Assembly: GCA_029007095.1 (NCBI GenBank)
Contig: JAQXHF010000027.1
Coordinates: 1-47,119 of the forward strand
DNA length: 47,119 bases
Origin: Clostridia bacterium
GTDB lineage: Bacteria; Bacillota; Clostridia; Oscillospirales; Acutalibacteraceae
Direction: 5' to 3'
This document shows, one piece after another, positions 9,899 to 20,096 of this stretch (within the stretch, counting starts at the first letter, position 1; every line of letters starts with the position of its first letter). Under the pieces are notes generated by a model that was not told the DNA's origin, made no database searches, and worked only from the letters and a program-made list of their open reading frames with translations. The position numbers were made by a program, and so were the translations under genes.

Positions 9899-11017
9899 TT
9901 ATTTTTGGCTCTCGTTAAGAGAAGCCTGTTTGAGATAGGCGTTTATAAATCCGTCAAGATCGCCGTCCATAACGGCGTTTATGTTACCTGCTTCGTAGCC
10001 TGTTCTGTGGTCCTTTACGAGAGTGTACGGCATGAAAACATACGAGCGAATCTGACTGCCCCAACCGATTTCTTTCTGCTCGCCCTTGATGTCCTCGATT
10101 TTATCAAGATGCTCTCTCTCTTTGATTTCAAGCAGCTTTGATTTAAGCATACGCATAGCAACCTCTCGGTTCTGGTGCTGGCTTCTTTCAACCTGACAGG
10201 ATACTACAATGTTTGTGGGAATATGGATAAGTCTGACGGCGGAGGAGGTTTTGTTGACTTTCTGACCGCCGGCGCCGGAGGCTCTGTAAACCTCCATTCT
10301 GATATCTTCGGGATTTATCTCGACATCTATCGTGTCGTCGATTTCGGGCATAACTTCAAGAGACGCAAAAGAGGTGTGGCGTCTGCCCGACGAGTCGAAT
10401 GGTGAAACGCGGACAAGTCTGTGAACTCCCGCTTCGCTTTTCATATATCCGTAGGCGTTTTCGCCCTCGATACAGAGAACCGCCGATTTCAGTCCTGCTT
10501 CATCACCGTCAAGGAAGTCTATCATACTAACCTTAAAGCCGTGCTGTTCGCCCCAATGAGTATACATTCTGACGAGCATCTGAGTCCAATCCTGAGCCTC
10601 TGTTCCGCCTGCGCCTGCATGGAATGTCAGAACGGCATTTTTGTTATCGTATTCGCCGGAAAGCAGTGTGCTTAATGTCTGCTTGTCAAGCTCGGCAGCA
10701 AACTCTTTAACGCTTGACTGACACTCTTCGAGCATATCGAGGTCTTCTTCCTCGTCCGAAAGCTCAATCATTGTGAGCGTATCGTCAAAGGAAGCGGCAA
10801 GATTTTCATACTTTGAAATTTTATTTTTTAGGAAAGCGATTTTTTGCAGAACGACCTGAGTAGAGCCGATATCGTCCCAGAAACCATCCTCTGCGGTTTT
10901 AGCTTCAAGCTCGGCAACTTCCTTTTTCATATTTTCAAGTCCGAGAGCTTCGCCAAGCTCCTTTAATTTATCTTTGTATTCGAGCAAATTCAGTCTTAAT
11001 TCTTCAAACTGTATCAT
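9899..11017 (-). CDS. prfB: Peptide chain release factor 2, single uninterrupted frame
   Basis: GGQKVNKTSSAVRL GGQ motif, SPFDSSGRRHTSFASLEV (SPF anticodon-like tripeptide); no in-frame TGA. Confidence 0.93.
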   Translation of the reverse strand: MIQFEELRLNLLEYKDKLKELGEALGLENMKKEVAELEAKTAEDGFWDDIGSTQVVLQKIAFLKNKISKYENLAASFDDTLTMIELSDEEEDLDMLEECQSSVKEFAAELDKQTLSTLLSGEYDNKNAVLTFHAGAGGTEAQDWTQMLVRMYTHWGEQHGFKVSMIDFLDGDEAGLKSAVLCIEGENAYGYMKSEAGVHRLVRVSPFDSSGRRHTSFASLEVMPEIDDTIDVEINPEDIRMEVYRASGAGGQKVNKTSSAVRLIHIPTNIVVSCQVERSQHQNREVAMRMLKSKLLEIKEREHLDKIEDIKGEQKEIGWGSQIRSYVFMPYTLVKDHRTGYEAGNINAVMDGDLDGFINAYLKQASLNESQK

Positions 11018-11279
11018 TGACAGTCACACGGTACGGGTAATTTATACAGATTTTCGTACCATTTCCTTTCGTAGTATTCTATGCAGACATAGTTTTACCA
11101 ATTGATTATACAGTAAAAATCGCATAATGTAAAGAAAAGATTTAAAAGTTTATATTAAATTTGTTAAAATTTCAGCTACAATAATATTATAACCTGTGTT
11201 ATAATAATTAAAGTGAAAAAATATAGGTTGTATGGTGGGAGCTTGCCGCCATTAATAAATCCTAATCAGAGGTTGAAAT

Positions 11280-12239
11280 ATGCAGTATAAAAATGCTATT
11301 TGCGACGGCTGTTCAAAGCCGCTTGACAATGAAGAAGATATAGTGGTCTGTCCCGTCTGCGGAACTCCCCAGCACAGGGAATGTTACTCAAAAGAGGGCA
11401 AATGCGTAAACGAAGCTAAGCACTCCGAGGGGTTTGTGTGGCAGAAACCGGAGCCTGTGGAAACGGAAAATTCCGCCCTGCCGCCGGAGAACGGCATAGA
11501 GGAAAAAAAGCCTGTGCCTATCATAATAAGTCCACAGAATGTAGGCGAGCTTGACAGAGTTTTTCTTGACGGAGTCGGCAGTAATCCTGACGAGGAGATC
11601 TGCGGCGGAGTCAAAGTTCGCGACGCAGCGTTCTTTATTCAGAACGGAGCTAAGAAATATATTAGAAAATTTAAAAAAATTAAAAATATTTCGTGGAACT
11701 GGGGTGCGTTTTTCTTCGCTCCGTACTGGTTCTTTTACAGGAAGCTTTACAAGCTCGGCTTTGTTTTCCTGAGTCTTATAATTGCGGCTACCGTTATGGT
11801 AAGTCCCATCTCTCAAAAGGCAAGCAGCGAAAGCGAAACATTATATAATTATATTTCGAGCAACGAGATTGTCGAGTTGCAGAAAGAATACTCGGAAAAT
11901 CCGAATGATGAAGCCGTTGCTGCAAAAATGACCGAGGCGACCGAAAAAATGTATACGCTCGCGGAGAGTATGATTAAATATTCCTCGATAGTTTTTGCCG
12001 TAACATTTCTGATACCGAATACCGTTGCGGCTCTGATTGCCGACACGCAGTACAGAAAGAAAATGTCGGATACCGTAAAGCTTGCAAGAGGGATATCCTC
12101 CAAAGGTCAGTCCGAAACAGCGAGATTTACCCTGCTGAAACGCGGCGGAGTGTCCTTTACGGCGGCGCTCGCAAGCATTGTTGCGGGAATGTATATGCCG
12201 AGTCTGCTGCTTATGCTTGCACAGGCTTTGGCGCGGTGA
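11280..12239 (+). CDS. Zinc-ribbon/prokaryotic RING-like N-terminus fused to a multi-TM (DUF2628-like) membrane protein
   Basis: CDGCSKPLDNEEDIVVCPVCGTPQHRECY then WNWGAFFFAPYWFFYRKLYKLGF and hydrophobic segments. Confidence 0.7.
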   Translation: MQYKNAICDGCSKPLDNEEDIVVCPVCGTPQHRECYSKEGKCVNEAKHSEGFVWQKPEPVETENSALPPENGIEEKKPVPIIISPQNVGELDRVFLDGVGSNPDEEICGGVKVRDAAFFIQNGAKKYIRKFKKIKNISWNWGAFFFAPYWFFYRKLYKLGFVFLSLIIAATVMVSPISQKASSESETLYNYISSNEIVELQKEYSENPNDEAVAAKMTEATEKMYTLAESMIKYSSIVFAVTFLIPNTVAALIADTQYRKKMSDTVKLARGISSKGQSETARFTLLKRGGVSFTAALASIVAGMYMPSLLLMLAQALAR

Positions 12240-12300
12240 TAAAACAGAATAAGGTTTAGTTTTTGTCGGAATTTAACAGCGAAGACGAAAAATTTGGGGG

Positions 12301-13947
12301 ATGGCAATGGAGATTACCGATATTTTAGGTCTGCTCGGCGGACTTGCCCTGTTCCTGTACGGTATGCGTATGATGAGTGACGGACTTGAAGACGCAGCCG
12401 GAAACCGAATGAAACAAATACTTGAGCGGCTGACATCAAACCGCTTTTTGGGCGTTGCCGTCGGCGCGGGTATTACCGCGGTTATTCAATCCTCGTCTGC
12501 GACAACCGTTATGGTAGTCGGATTTGTCAATTCCGGCATAATGACGCTCAGCCAGGCGGTCTGGATAATTATGGGCGCAAACATCGGTACTACGATAACA
12601 GGTCAGCTTATTGCTCTTGATGTCGGTATGCTTGCTCCGCTTTTCGCGTTCATCGGAGTTGCGATGATAGTATTCCTGAAAGCGCCGAAAACGCATTGCG
12701 TCGGCAAGATACTTGCAGGTCTCGGCATAATCTTTATCGGTATGGATATGATGGGCTCGGCAACATTGCCGTTGCAGCAGTCGGAAGTCTTCGTTTCTCT
12801 TATGACGAAGTTTTCAAATCCCCTTATCGGTATTTTGGCAGGAGCGGTATTTACCGCGGTTATTCAGTCGTCGTCTGCTTCGGTAGGAATACTTCAAACT
12901 CTCGCGACATCGGGACTTATCAGCTTTCCAAATGCCGTTTATGTGCTTTTCGGTCAGAATATCGGTACCTGCGTAACGGCTTTGATAGCTTCTGTCGGCG
13001 CTAACCGAAGCGCAAAGAGAACTACGATTATACACTTGCTTTTCAATATAATAGGAACAGTCGTTTTCACGGTACTGTGTCTCTCATTGCCGATTGCGGA
13101 GCTTGTCGGAGGTATAACTCCGGGCGAGCCTGCGAAACAGATTGCGAATATGCATACGATATTTAATATAGCTTCAACTCTGTTGCTTCTGCCTTTCGGC
13201 AATTATATGGCGAAGTTTGCCGAGAGAATTTTCCCGGACAAGGCTTCGGCTTCTAACGAACCTCGCTCTATCGCCGCGCTCAACGAGGAATACAGACGGA
13301 ATATAACCCACCTCGGCGCGTCGGCCATACACACCGATTTGCTTCAAAAGGAAATTTCGGAAATGGTTGCTCTTGCGGCAAAGAATGCGGACGATTGTTT
13401 CAGATGTATCCTTGAAAGGGATTCTTCGAGGCTCCCCGGCATAACCGAAGCGGAAGAAAAAATAGATTGTATGAACAATGAAATATCGCAGTATATTTCA
13501 AAAATCCTGATTCACAACAACAGTAAGGACAGCGTATCGGACATCGAGGATTATTTCCTGATAACCGGCAATGCAGAGAGAATCAGCGACCACGCTATGA
13601 ACATCGGCGGATATATTAAGGTTATAGAGCGCAAAAATATAAAATTCTCCGAGCAGGCTATTGATGAAATAGAAAATATGCGTGAAACCGTACAGAGCGT
13701 TTTGGGCAAAGCAATGAATCCCGGCGGAGATATATATAATTGGCTTTCGGATATATCTGAAATGGAGCAGAAAATTGACGATATGACCGCCGCTTTCCGC
13801 GAAAATCATCTTGACAGAATGCGTAAAGGAGTATGCTCCGAGGAGTCATGCGTACTGTTTTCCGAGCTTTTGACAGACTTTGAAAGACTCGGTGACCATA
13901 CGCTTAATATAGCTCAGGCTTATGCCGATATTTATTTGAGAAAATAA
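12301..13947 (+). CDS. Na/Pi cotransporter family protein with C-terminal PhoU-like domain
   Basis: Duplicated AVIQSSSATTVMVVG / AVIQSSSASVGILQ motifs; C-terminal helical PhoU-like region. Confidence 0.92.
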   Translation: MAMEITDILGLLGGLALFLYGMRMMSDGLEDAAGNRMKQILERLTSNRFLGVAVGAGITAVIQSSSATTVMVVGFVNSGIMTLSQAVWIIMGANIGTTITGQLIALDVGMLAPLFAFIGVAMIVFLKAPKTHCVGKILAGLGIIFIGMDMMGSATLPLQQSEVFVSLMTKFSNPLIGILAGAVFTAVIQSSSASVGILQTLATSGLISFPNAVYVLFGQNIGTCVTALIASVGANRSAKRTTIIHLLFNIIGTVVFTVLCLSLPIAELVGGITPGEPAKQIANMHTIFNIASTLLLLPFGNYMAKFAERIFPDKASASNEPRSIAALNEEYRRNITHLGASAIHTDLLQKEISEMVALAAKNADDCFRCILERDSSRLPGITEAEEKIDCMNNEISQYISKILIHNNSKDSVSDIEDYFLITGNAERISDHAMNIGGYIKVIERKNIKFSEQAIDEIENMRETVQSVLGKAMNPGGDIYNWLSDISEMEQKIDDMTAAFRENHLDRMRKGVCSEESCVLFSELLTDFERLGDHTLNIAQAYADIYLRK

Positions 13948-14048
13948 ATATTTTTTGCAATTACTATTGAAATTTTTAGGTATATGCGATAAACTTTTAC
14001 AGGAATAAGCAAATATGAAATTATTATAAGGAAAAAGGAGTTTTAATT

Positions 14049-14936
14049 ATGAAGATCAAAAAGGCTATTATACCGGCGGCAGGTCTCGGAACGAGGGTGC
14101 TTCCGGCGTCGAAAGCAGTTCCCAAGGAGATGCTGAATATTGTCGATAAACCGGCTATTCAGTACATAGTTGAAGAAGCGGCTGCTGCCGGAATCGAGGA
14201 TATTCTCATCATCACCAACAGAGGTAAGGGCGTTATCGAGGATCACTTTGACCACAGCTACGAGCTTGAAGATAAGCTTTCAAAGAATCCGTCAAAGAAG
14301 GCTCTTTACGAGGATGTTCTCAAATGCTCTAATATTGCAAATATCTACTTCGTTCGTCAGAAAGAGACAAAGGGACTCGGCCACGCTATTATGTGCGCCA
14401 AGAATTTTGTCGGTAACGAGCCGTTTGCAATACTCTACGGCGATGATGTTATCATCAACAACGAGTATCCTGTAACAAAGCAGCTCGTCGATGTTTATGA
14501 AAAGACAGGCAAGGGCGTAGTAGGCGTTAAGGAAGTTCCGAGAAAGGATGTTTCCAAGTATTGCTCTCTCGATGTTACACCCTGCTCCGACGACGGTAAG
14601 CTTATGGATGTCCATAACATAATAGAGAAGCCGACCGATGATCAGATTATGTCCTGTTACTCCATTCTCGGCAGAGTTGTCGCACCTCCATGCGTATTCG
14701 ATTATCTTGCAGAGGATTTGGCAAACACTCCGGAGGGAGAGGAACTTTTCTTCACCGATACTCTTACAAGACTCGGCAAGGAAGACAATCTTCTTGCTCT
14801 TGACTTCGACGGAACCCGTTACGATATGGGCAACAAGCTCGGCATTATGAAAGCTAACTGCGAGGTTGCGCTTTCACATAAAGAAATAGGAGAGGACTTC
14901 AAGGCATACATCAAGGATTTGGCTTCGAAACTTTAA
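14049..14936 (+). CDS. galU: UTP--glucose-1-phosphate uridylyltransferase
   Basis: KKAIIPAAGLGTRVLPASKAVPKEMLNIVDKPAIQYIVEEA. Confidence 0.95.
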   Translation: MKIKKAIIPAAGLGTRVLPASKAVPKEMLNIVDKPAIQYIVEEAAAAGIEDILIITNRGKGVIEDHFDHSYELEDKLSKNPSKKALYEDVLKCSNIANIYFVRQKETKGLGHAIMCAKNFVGNEPFAILYGDDVIINNEYPVTKQLVDVYEKTGKGVVGVKEVPRKDVSKYCSLDVTPCSDDGKLMDVHNIIEKPTDDQIMSCYSILGRVVAPPCVFDYLAEDLANTPEGEELFFTDTLTRLGKEDNLLALDFDGTRYDMGNKLGIMKANCEVALSHKEIGEDFKAYIKDLASKL

Positions 14937-14939
14937 TAA

Positions 14940-15692
14940 ATGACAATAGATGAAATAAAGCAAACGGAATTTACGGGTGCTTCGGTTTTTATGCCGGTAT
15001 ATGACGAGATTGACTCGGTTTTCAGGGCGGTTGAAATTATACTTTCAACCTGCGACAAGAGAGACATTACCGAGATAATCCTCATAATTTCAAAGCAGGG
15101 CGGAGAGCTTCACCGTTTGAAGCTCGAACCGCTCAAAGAGAAATATCCTGATGTGAAATTTAAAATTTTTGTGCAATCCCAAAACGGAGTCGGCGGCGCT
15201 TCGCGAGAAGCGATAGAAGTGTCCGACGGCTCTCATCTGATTTCCATAGCGGCGGATTTTCAGTTCGATCCGATTTGTGTTTCACAGCTCATAGAGTGCA
15301 GCAAAGCTCAGCCGGACAAGGTGTTTACAACTTCAAGATGGCTGATTAAGCATAATTTTGCAGGCTACTCCAAGGTAAAGAAAGTTTTTAATTTCCTCGG
15401 ACAGAGGTTTATATCCTTGCTTTACGGCGTTCGCCTGACAGATGTGACGACGCCGGTTCAGAGCTGTCCTACGATTTATTACAGACATCTTATTCTTGAA
15501 AGGGACGATTTTTCGTTTTTTGTTGAGGTTTCGCTCAAACTTTTGAGATTCGGTGCGGAGTTTAAGGAGATTCCGGTAAAATTTTATCCGAGAAAAGAGG
15601 GACGCTCCAACAACTCTTTCATAGAAACGATGAAATTCCTGCCCGTTACAGTTCACACAAGACTGATGAATAAAAATAAAATCATAAAATAA
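14940..15692 (+). CDS. Family 2 glycosyltransferase
   Basis: GT-A fold motifs (ASVFMPVYDEIDSVFRAVE, AADFQFDP); starts 3 nt after galU stop, so probably co-transcribed. Confidence 0.85.
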   Translation: MTIDEIKQTEFTGASVFMPVYDEIDSVFRAVEIILSTCDKRDITEIILIISKQGGELHRLKLEPLKEKYPDVKFKIFVQSQNGVGGASREAIEVSDGSHLISIAADFQFDPICVSQLIECSKAQPDKVFTTSRWLIKHNFAGYSKVKKVFNFLGQRFISLLYGVRLTDVTTPVQSCPTIYYRHLILERDDFSFFVEVSLKLLRFGAEFKEIPVKFYPRKEGRSNNSFIETMKFLPVTVHTRLMNKNKIIK

Positions 15693-15695
15693 GCA

Positions 15696-15744
15696 AGTTT
15701 TTTCGGCGGCTTTGTAATTGACCTTTACAAAACCGCCGACTTGT
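15696..15744. other. Long GC-rich hairpin in GT2-acyltransferase intergenic region
   Basis: CGGCGGCTTTGTAA ... TTTACAAAACCGCCG, about 13 bp with one mismatch; no clean U-tract on + strand. Confidence 0.5.
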
Positions 15745-15782
15745 TATATTATAGAGTTGCAGATTTTAATGCAGGTGTTTTT

Positions 15783-16793
15783 ATGAACGATTCCGTGACT
15801 TCAAACAGAATACAAAAGTGGGATATATTAAAAGCCGAGCTGATTTTTCTTGTTATTTTGGGGCATCTCGTGGATGTCTTTACAGAGGAGTATGCCGCGG
15901 CAAGGTCAATTTTTATTTTCATTTACACTTTTCATATGCCGCTTTTTATGTTTGTATCAGGTCTTTTTTCAAAAAGAATGATTGAGCAAAAGCGTTTTGA
16001 CAGAATTTTCGGTTATTTCTCGGTTTTTGTCTTTGATATGCTCCTGCGGCTTCTTATGTATCACGGAGAGAGCAGCGATTTGTTTTCGACCACCTCCGCG
16101 CCGTGGTATATGTTGGCTATGATTATGTGCGCTCTTATGACGATGTTTTTCAAGCGGTTTTCACCGGCTTATGTTTTGTGCTTCGCGGTTGTTTTTGCCT
16201 GCTTACTTGGCTATAATACGGGTGAAATGGAGCTTTTTGCGTTTTCAAGGTCTGTCGTTTTCTTCCCGTTCTACTTCCTCGGATATATCTGCGACCGTGA
16301 AAAGCTTGAAGCTTTCTGCTCCGGGAAAATCAAAAAAATTGTCGCGGCAGTTCTTATAACCGTGCTTGCGGTTGTTGCGTTTGTTTTTATTGATAAAGTT
16401 TATTGGCTGCGCCTGCTCCTTACTGCTCATTCACCGTACGAAGTTCTCGGAGCGGTAAGCTGCCGATACGGGTTCTTTATAAGACTTGCGTATTATCTCG
16501 TCGCTTCGGTTGCGGGACTGTGCGTTATAGTCCTGACTCCGAATTCTACCAAAATCAAGACTGTAACAAGAATCGGACAACGAACCTTGGCTATATATGT
16601 TTTTCAGGAAATTATGTGGGCAGCCTATCTGAAATTAAATATTAAAGGCTTGCTTGAATACTTCTTTCACGGTTACGCGGTATGGTTTACAATACCAATA
16701 GCCGCCGTCGGAGTAATCGTTATGTCGTTTGGCATTTTTGATAAAATAGTTAAAAAAATTTATAATGTACCGATGAAAAAACAGTCGGAATAA
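15783..16793 (+). CDS. Acyltransferase 3-family multi-TM membrane protein
   Basis: WDILKAELIFLVILGHL, FIYTFHMPLFMFVSGLFSKR; multiple TM segments; start ATG 15783 preferred over 15741. Confidence 0.8.
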   Translation: MNDSVTSNRIQKWDILKAELIFLVILGHLVDVFTEEYAAARSIFIFIYTFHMPLFMFVSGLFSKRMIEQKRFDRIFGYFSVFVFDMLLRLLMYHGESSDLFSTTSAPWYMLAMIMCALMTMFFKRFSPAYVLCFAVVFACLLGYNTGEMELFAFSRSVVFFPFYFLGYICDREKLEAFCSGKIKKIVAAVLITVLAVVAFVFIDKVYWLRLLLTAHSPYEVLGAVSCRYGFFIRLAYYLVASVAGLCVIVLTPNSTKIKTVTRIGQRTLAIYVFQEIMWAAYLKLNIKGLLEYFFHGYAVWFTIPIAAVGVIVMSFGIFDKIVKKIYNVPMKKQSE

Positions 16794-16806
16794 AAGGAGA
16801 TTTTTT

Positions 16807-17718
16807 ATGAAAAGACAGTTGATAGGCGGAGTTGTTGACGCTCCGGTAATAATTCACGGATGTTGGAGAACAGGCGGATTGACGCAGAAGCAAAGCGACG
16901 AGCTTTTAATGACTGCCGTTGAGAACGGAATTGATTACATAGATACCGCCGATATTTACGGAGGCGGAAATTCCGAGAAGCTGCTCGGTCAGTCGGTTAA
17001 AAACTGCATTGACAGGGAAAAAATTAAAATCCAGACAAAATGCGCCATACATGACGGACTGTACGATTTTTCTTACGAATATATCATAAAGGCGGTTGAC
17101 GCGAGCCTGAAACGCCTTGATACGGAGTATATCGACACCCTGATTCTTCACCGTCCCGACGCGCTTATGGAGCCGGAGGAGGTTGCGCGGGCTTTTGAAA
17201 AGCTCATTTCGGAGGGTAAAGTGCGCCATTTCGGAGTCAGCAACCATTCGTCGTATCAAATGCGCCTTTTGCAAAAATATGTTCCTGTGAAGCTCATTAC
17301 AAATCAGCTTCAATTTTCCGTAACAAATTCAAGTATGATTGACTTCGGAATGAATGTAAATGTTGAGCATGAGCCTGCAACCGACCGCGACGGCGGAATC
17401 CTCGACTACTGCCGCCTGAATGATATTACAATTCAGGCGTGGTCGCCGCTCCAATACGGAATTTTTGAGGGTTGCTTTATCGGAAGCGAAAAGTATCCTC
17501 AGCTTAACGCCGCGCTGCAAAAATTTGCCGACGAACATTCTATAACAAAGGCCGCCGCCGCTTTTGCGTGGATTTTGCGCCATCCTGCCAAAATTCAGCC
17601 CGTTTGCGGCTCTACCAACCCTCAGCACCTAAAAGAAATCTGCGCCGCCGCAGATGTTGAGATGACGAGAGCGGAGTGGTACGAAATTTATAAAAGCGCA
17701 GGCAACAGGATTTTATAA
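16807..17718 (+). CDS. Aldo/keto reductase
   Basis: GIDYIDTADIYGGGNSEKLLG, DTLILHRPD, HFGVSNHS, WSPLQYG. Confidence 0.92.
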   Translation: MKRQLIGGVVDAPVIIHGCWRTGGLTQKQSDELLMTAVENGIDYIDTADIYGGGNSEKLLGQSVKNCIDREKIKIQTKCAIHDGLYDFSYEYIIKAVDASLKRLDTEYIDTLILHRPDALMEPEEVARAFEKLISEGKVRHFGVSNHSSYQMRLLQKYVPVKLITNQLQFSVTNSSMIDFGMNVNVEHEPATDRDGGILDYCRLNDITIQAWSPLQYGIFEGCFIGSEKYPQLNAALQKFADEHSITKAAAAFAWILRHPAKIQPVCGSTNPQHLKEICAAADVEMTRAEWYEIYKSAGNRIL

Positions 17719-17801
17719 AATTGTCGGTATAATATTTACATTTAACTCGTAAAATGGTAAAATATAGATATTCTATGATTTGCAAACCGGAGGAATTCAA
17801 A

Positions 17802-18527
17802 ATGGATATTCGTATTTTTAATGACGCTGAGGAAATCGGAGTTGCCGCGGCGGAGCTTTACAGAGAGCTTCTTACCGAGAAGCCGAATGCGGTTCTCGGA
17901 CTTGCAACAGGAGCGACTCCCGTTCCTACATATAAAAATTTGATAAAGCTCTGCAACGAGGGCAAAATCAGCTTTAAGGATGTTACCACCTTTAACCTTG
18001 ACGAGTATTGCGACCTCGACAAGAACGATAAGAACAGCTACTACACCTTTATGCATGAAAATCTTTTCAACAGCATTGATATTATGGAGGAGAATGTGAA
18101 TTTCCTCGACGGCAATACTGCCGATTGCGACGCCGAGAGCAAGCGATATGCCGAGGCTATCAAGGCTGCGGGCGGAATCGACTTACAGCTCCTCGGAATC
18201 GGCACAAACGGACATATTGCTTTTAACGAGCCTGCCGACAAGTTTACCGACGAAGCTTTCAAGGTTACTCTCACTCAAAGTACGATAAACTCAAATCAAA
18301 AGTATTTCGGAGATGTTCCGATGCCGAGATACGCTATGACTATGGGCATCGGCTCAATAATGCGCTCAAAGAAAATTCTGCTTATCGCAACGGGCGAGTC
18401 CAAGGCTAATGCGATAAAGGCTTTGATTTCGGGCAATGTTACCCCGCAGATTCCGTGTTCGATACTCAACGAGCATCCCGATACCGTAATTATGCTCGAC
18501 AAGGAGGCCGCGAGCCTGATTAAATAA
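17802..18527 (+). CDS. nagB: Glucosamine-6-phosphate deaminase
   Basis: LGLATGATPVPTY, TFNLDEYCDL, LLGIGTNGHIAFNEP; start ATG 17802 after GGAGG. Confidence 0.94.
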   Translation: MDIRIFNDAEEIGVAAAELYRELLTEKPNAVLGLATGATPVPTYKNLIKLCNEGKISFKDVTTFNLDEYCDLDKNDKNSYYTFMHENLFNSIDIMEENVNFLDGNTADCDAESKRYAEAIKAAGGIDLQLLGIGTNGHIAFNEPADKFTDEAFKVTLTQSTINSNQKYFGDVPMPRYAMTMGIGSIMRSKKILLIATGESKANAIKALISGNVTPQIPCSILNEHPDTVIMLDKEAASLIK

Positions 18528-18548
18528 AATTTAAAAGTTGGTGAACTT

Positions 18549-19973
18549 ATGTCAAAGTCAAAGAAACAAACGCTCACTTTCGGTAAGGCGCTGATGTACG
18601 GCCTCGGAATTTTCGGAGTTCAGTTCTTCATCGGCTATGTCAATTCGTACCAATCTCAGTTCTACACAAGTATTTTCGGCGCTGATTTGATGATTTGCGC
18701 TGTGATTATACTTGTCAGCAAGGTGATAAGCTCTTTTGCCGATCCTATTATCGGAAACATAATCGACAACAGTCACTTTAAATCGGGCAAGATGCTTCCG
18801 TTTGTCAGGATAAGCGCTCTGCCGCTTGCACTTATGACAACGCTGCTTTTTGTAAAAATACCGTTTGCAAACAGCTTCCTTATGTACGCTTACATAACGG
18901 TCACTACCGTGCTGTGGAATATCTGTATGTCGTTTGCGGATATCCCGTCGCAGGGTATGCTTGCTTTGCTCAGCTCCGATTCGGGCGAGAAGAGTATGGC
19001 GGCAGGTATCTCAAACACTATGAGGACGATAGCGCTCGGCGCTCCCGGAGTTGTCGTTCCGCTCGCTTGTATATTGACCGGCTCTGCCGAAATTACAGAG
19101 AAAGAATATCTTATCGCGGCGGTTATAATAGATGTCGTCGGTCTGCTTCTCTATCTCGGAATCACAAGAGGTTCAAAAGAGGTTGTTCAGTCCCCTCCGC
19201 AGAAGATGTCGTTCAAAGATATGTTTGACGAGCTTAAAAACAACCGTATGCTTTTGATAGTATTCCTGATATATATGCTCGGATTCGGCAGGAATATGGC
19301 TATGGGCATAGGAGTTCAGACTGCGGCGGTGCTTTTTGATGTTGTTAAGTTTGACATCGGTTCTTTACACATTGAGCTTGCAGGTGAAAATCTCTCGATA
19401 GTTCTCGGTATGGCGAGCGCGGTTGCCGCAATGATTTCTATTGTTGTTGCGCCGATTATCAACTCTAAGCTCGGTGAGAAGAAAACTTACCTCGCTTTCG
19501 GCGTTTACGGTACGGTTACGAGCGTTGTCTGCTATCTGCTGTTTGTTTTCGGCGGCGAAGCTTTCCGCTCGTTTACGGCGATTATGCTTTATCAGTTCAT
19601 AATCGGATTTATGTTCGGTACACACGGCTATTCGCCTATGGTTATGCTCAGCGATACCGTTGACTATCAGGAAATGATAACCGGCAGACGAACCGAAGGT
19701 ATCCAGTATTCCGTTCTGAGCCTCGGAATAAAGCTGTCCAATGCTATCAGCGTTGCCGGCGGAATTTTCATAGTTGGTCTTTCGGGATATCAGGGAACTA
19801 TGACCTATGCCGATGTTACTCCTTCTATGCAGAATACGGTTACACTTGCGTACTGGCTCATTCCCGGCATATGCGTTGCCCTGAGCTGCATACCCGTCCT
19901 CTTCTACAAAATAGACGCCAATGTAAAAGCTCAGATTGATGACTATAAAAAGAACAAGGTTGATGTTCTGTAA
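18549..19973 (+). CDS. MFS transporter of the GPH (glycoside-pentoside-hexuronide) type
   Basis: 12-TM pattern; SFADPIIGNIIDNSHFKSGKMLPFV, DTVDYQEMITGRRTEGIQYSV. Confidence 0.85.
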   Translation: MSKSKKQTLTFGKALMYGLGIFGVQFFIGYVNSYQSQFYTSIFGADLMICAVIILVSKVISSFADPIIGNIIDNSHFKSGKMLPFVRISALPLALMTTLLFVKIPFANSFLMYAYITVTTVLWNICMSFADIPSQGMLALLSSDSGEKSMAAGISNTMRTIALGAPGVVVPLACILTGSAEITEKEYLIAAVIIDVVGLLLYLGITRGSKEVVQSPPQKMSFKDMFDELKNNRMLLIVFLIYMLGFGRNMAMGIGVQTAAVLFDVVKFDIGSLHIELAGENLSIVLGMASAVAAMISIVVAPIINSKLGEKKTYLAFGVYGTVTSVVCYLLFVFGGEAFRSFTAIMLYQFIIGFMFGTHGYSPMVMLSDTVDYQEMITGRRTEGIQYSVLSLGIKLSNAISVAGGIFIVGLSGYQGTMTYADVTPSMQNTVTLAYWLIPGICVALSCIPVLFYKIDANVKAQIDDYKKNKVDVL

Positions 19974-20019
19974 AATTTGACAAGATACAAAAGCAAACAC
20001 TTCATTCCAAAAAAATAAT

Positions 20020-20061
20020 CCACTCGAAAAAGAAATTTCCGTTCTTCTTCGAGTGGTTTTT
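20020..20061. terminator. Bidirectional intrinsic terminator
   Basis: CCACTCGAA...TTCGAGTGG followed by TTTTT, preceded by A-tract. Confidence 0.8.
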
Positions 20062-20096
20062 GTCTTATATCGCAACAAACAGGGAATTTGTGCGAT

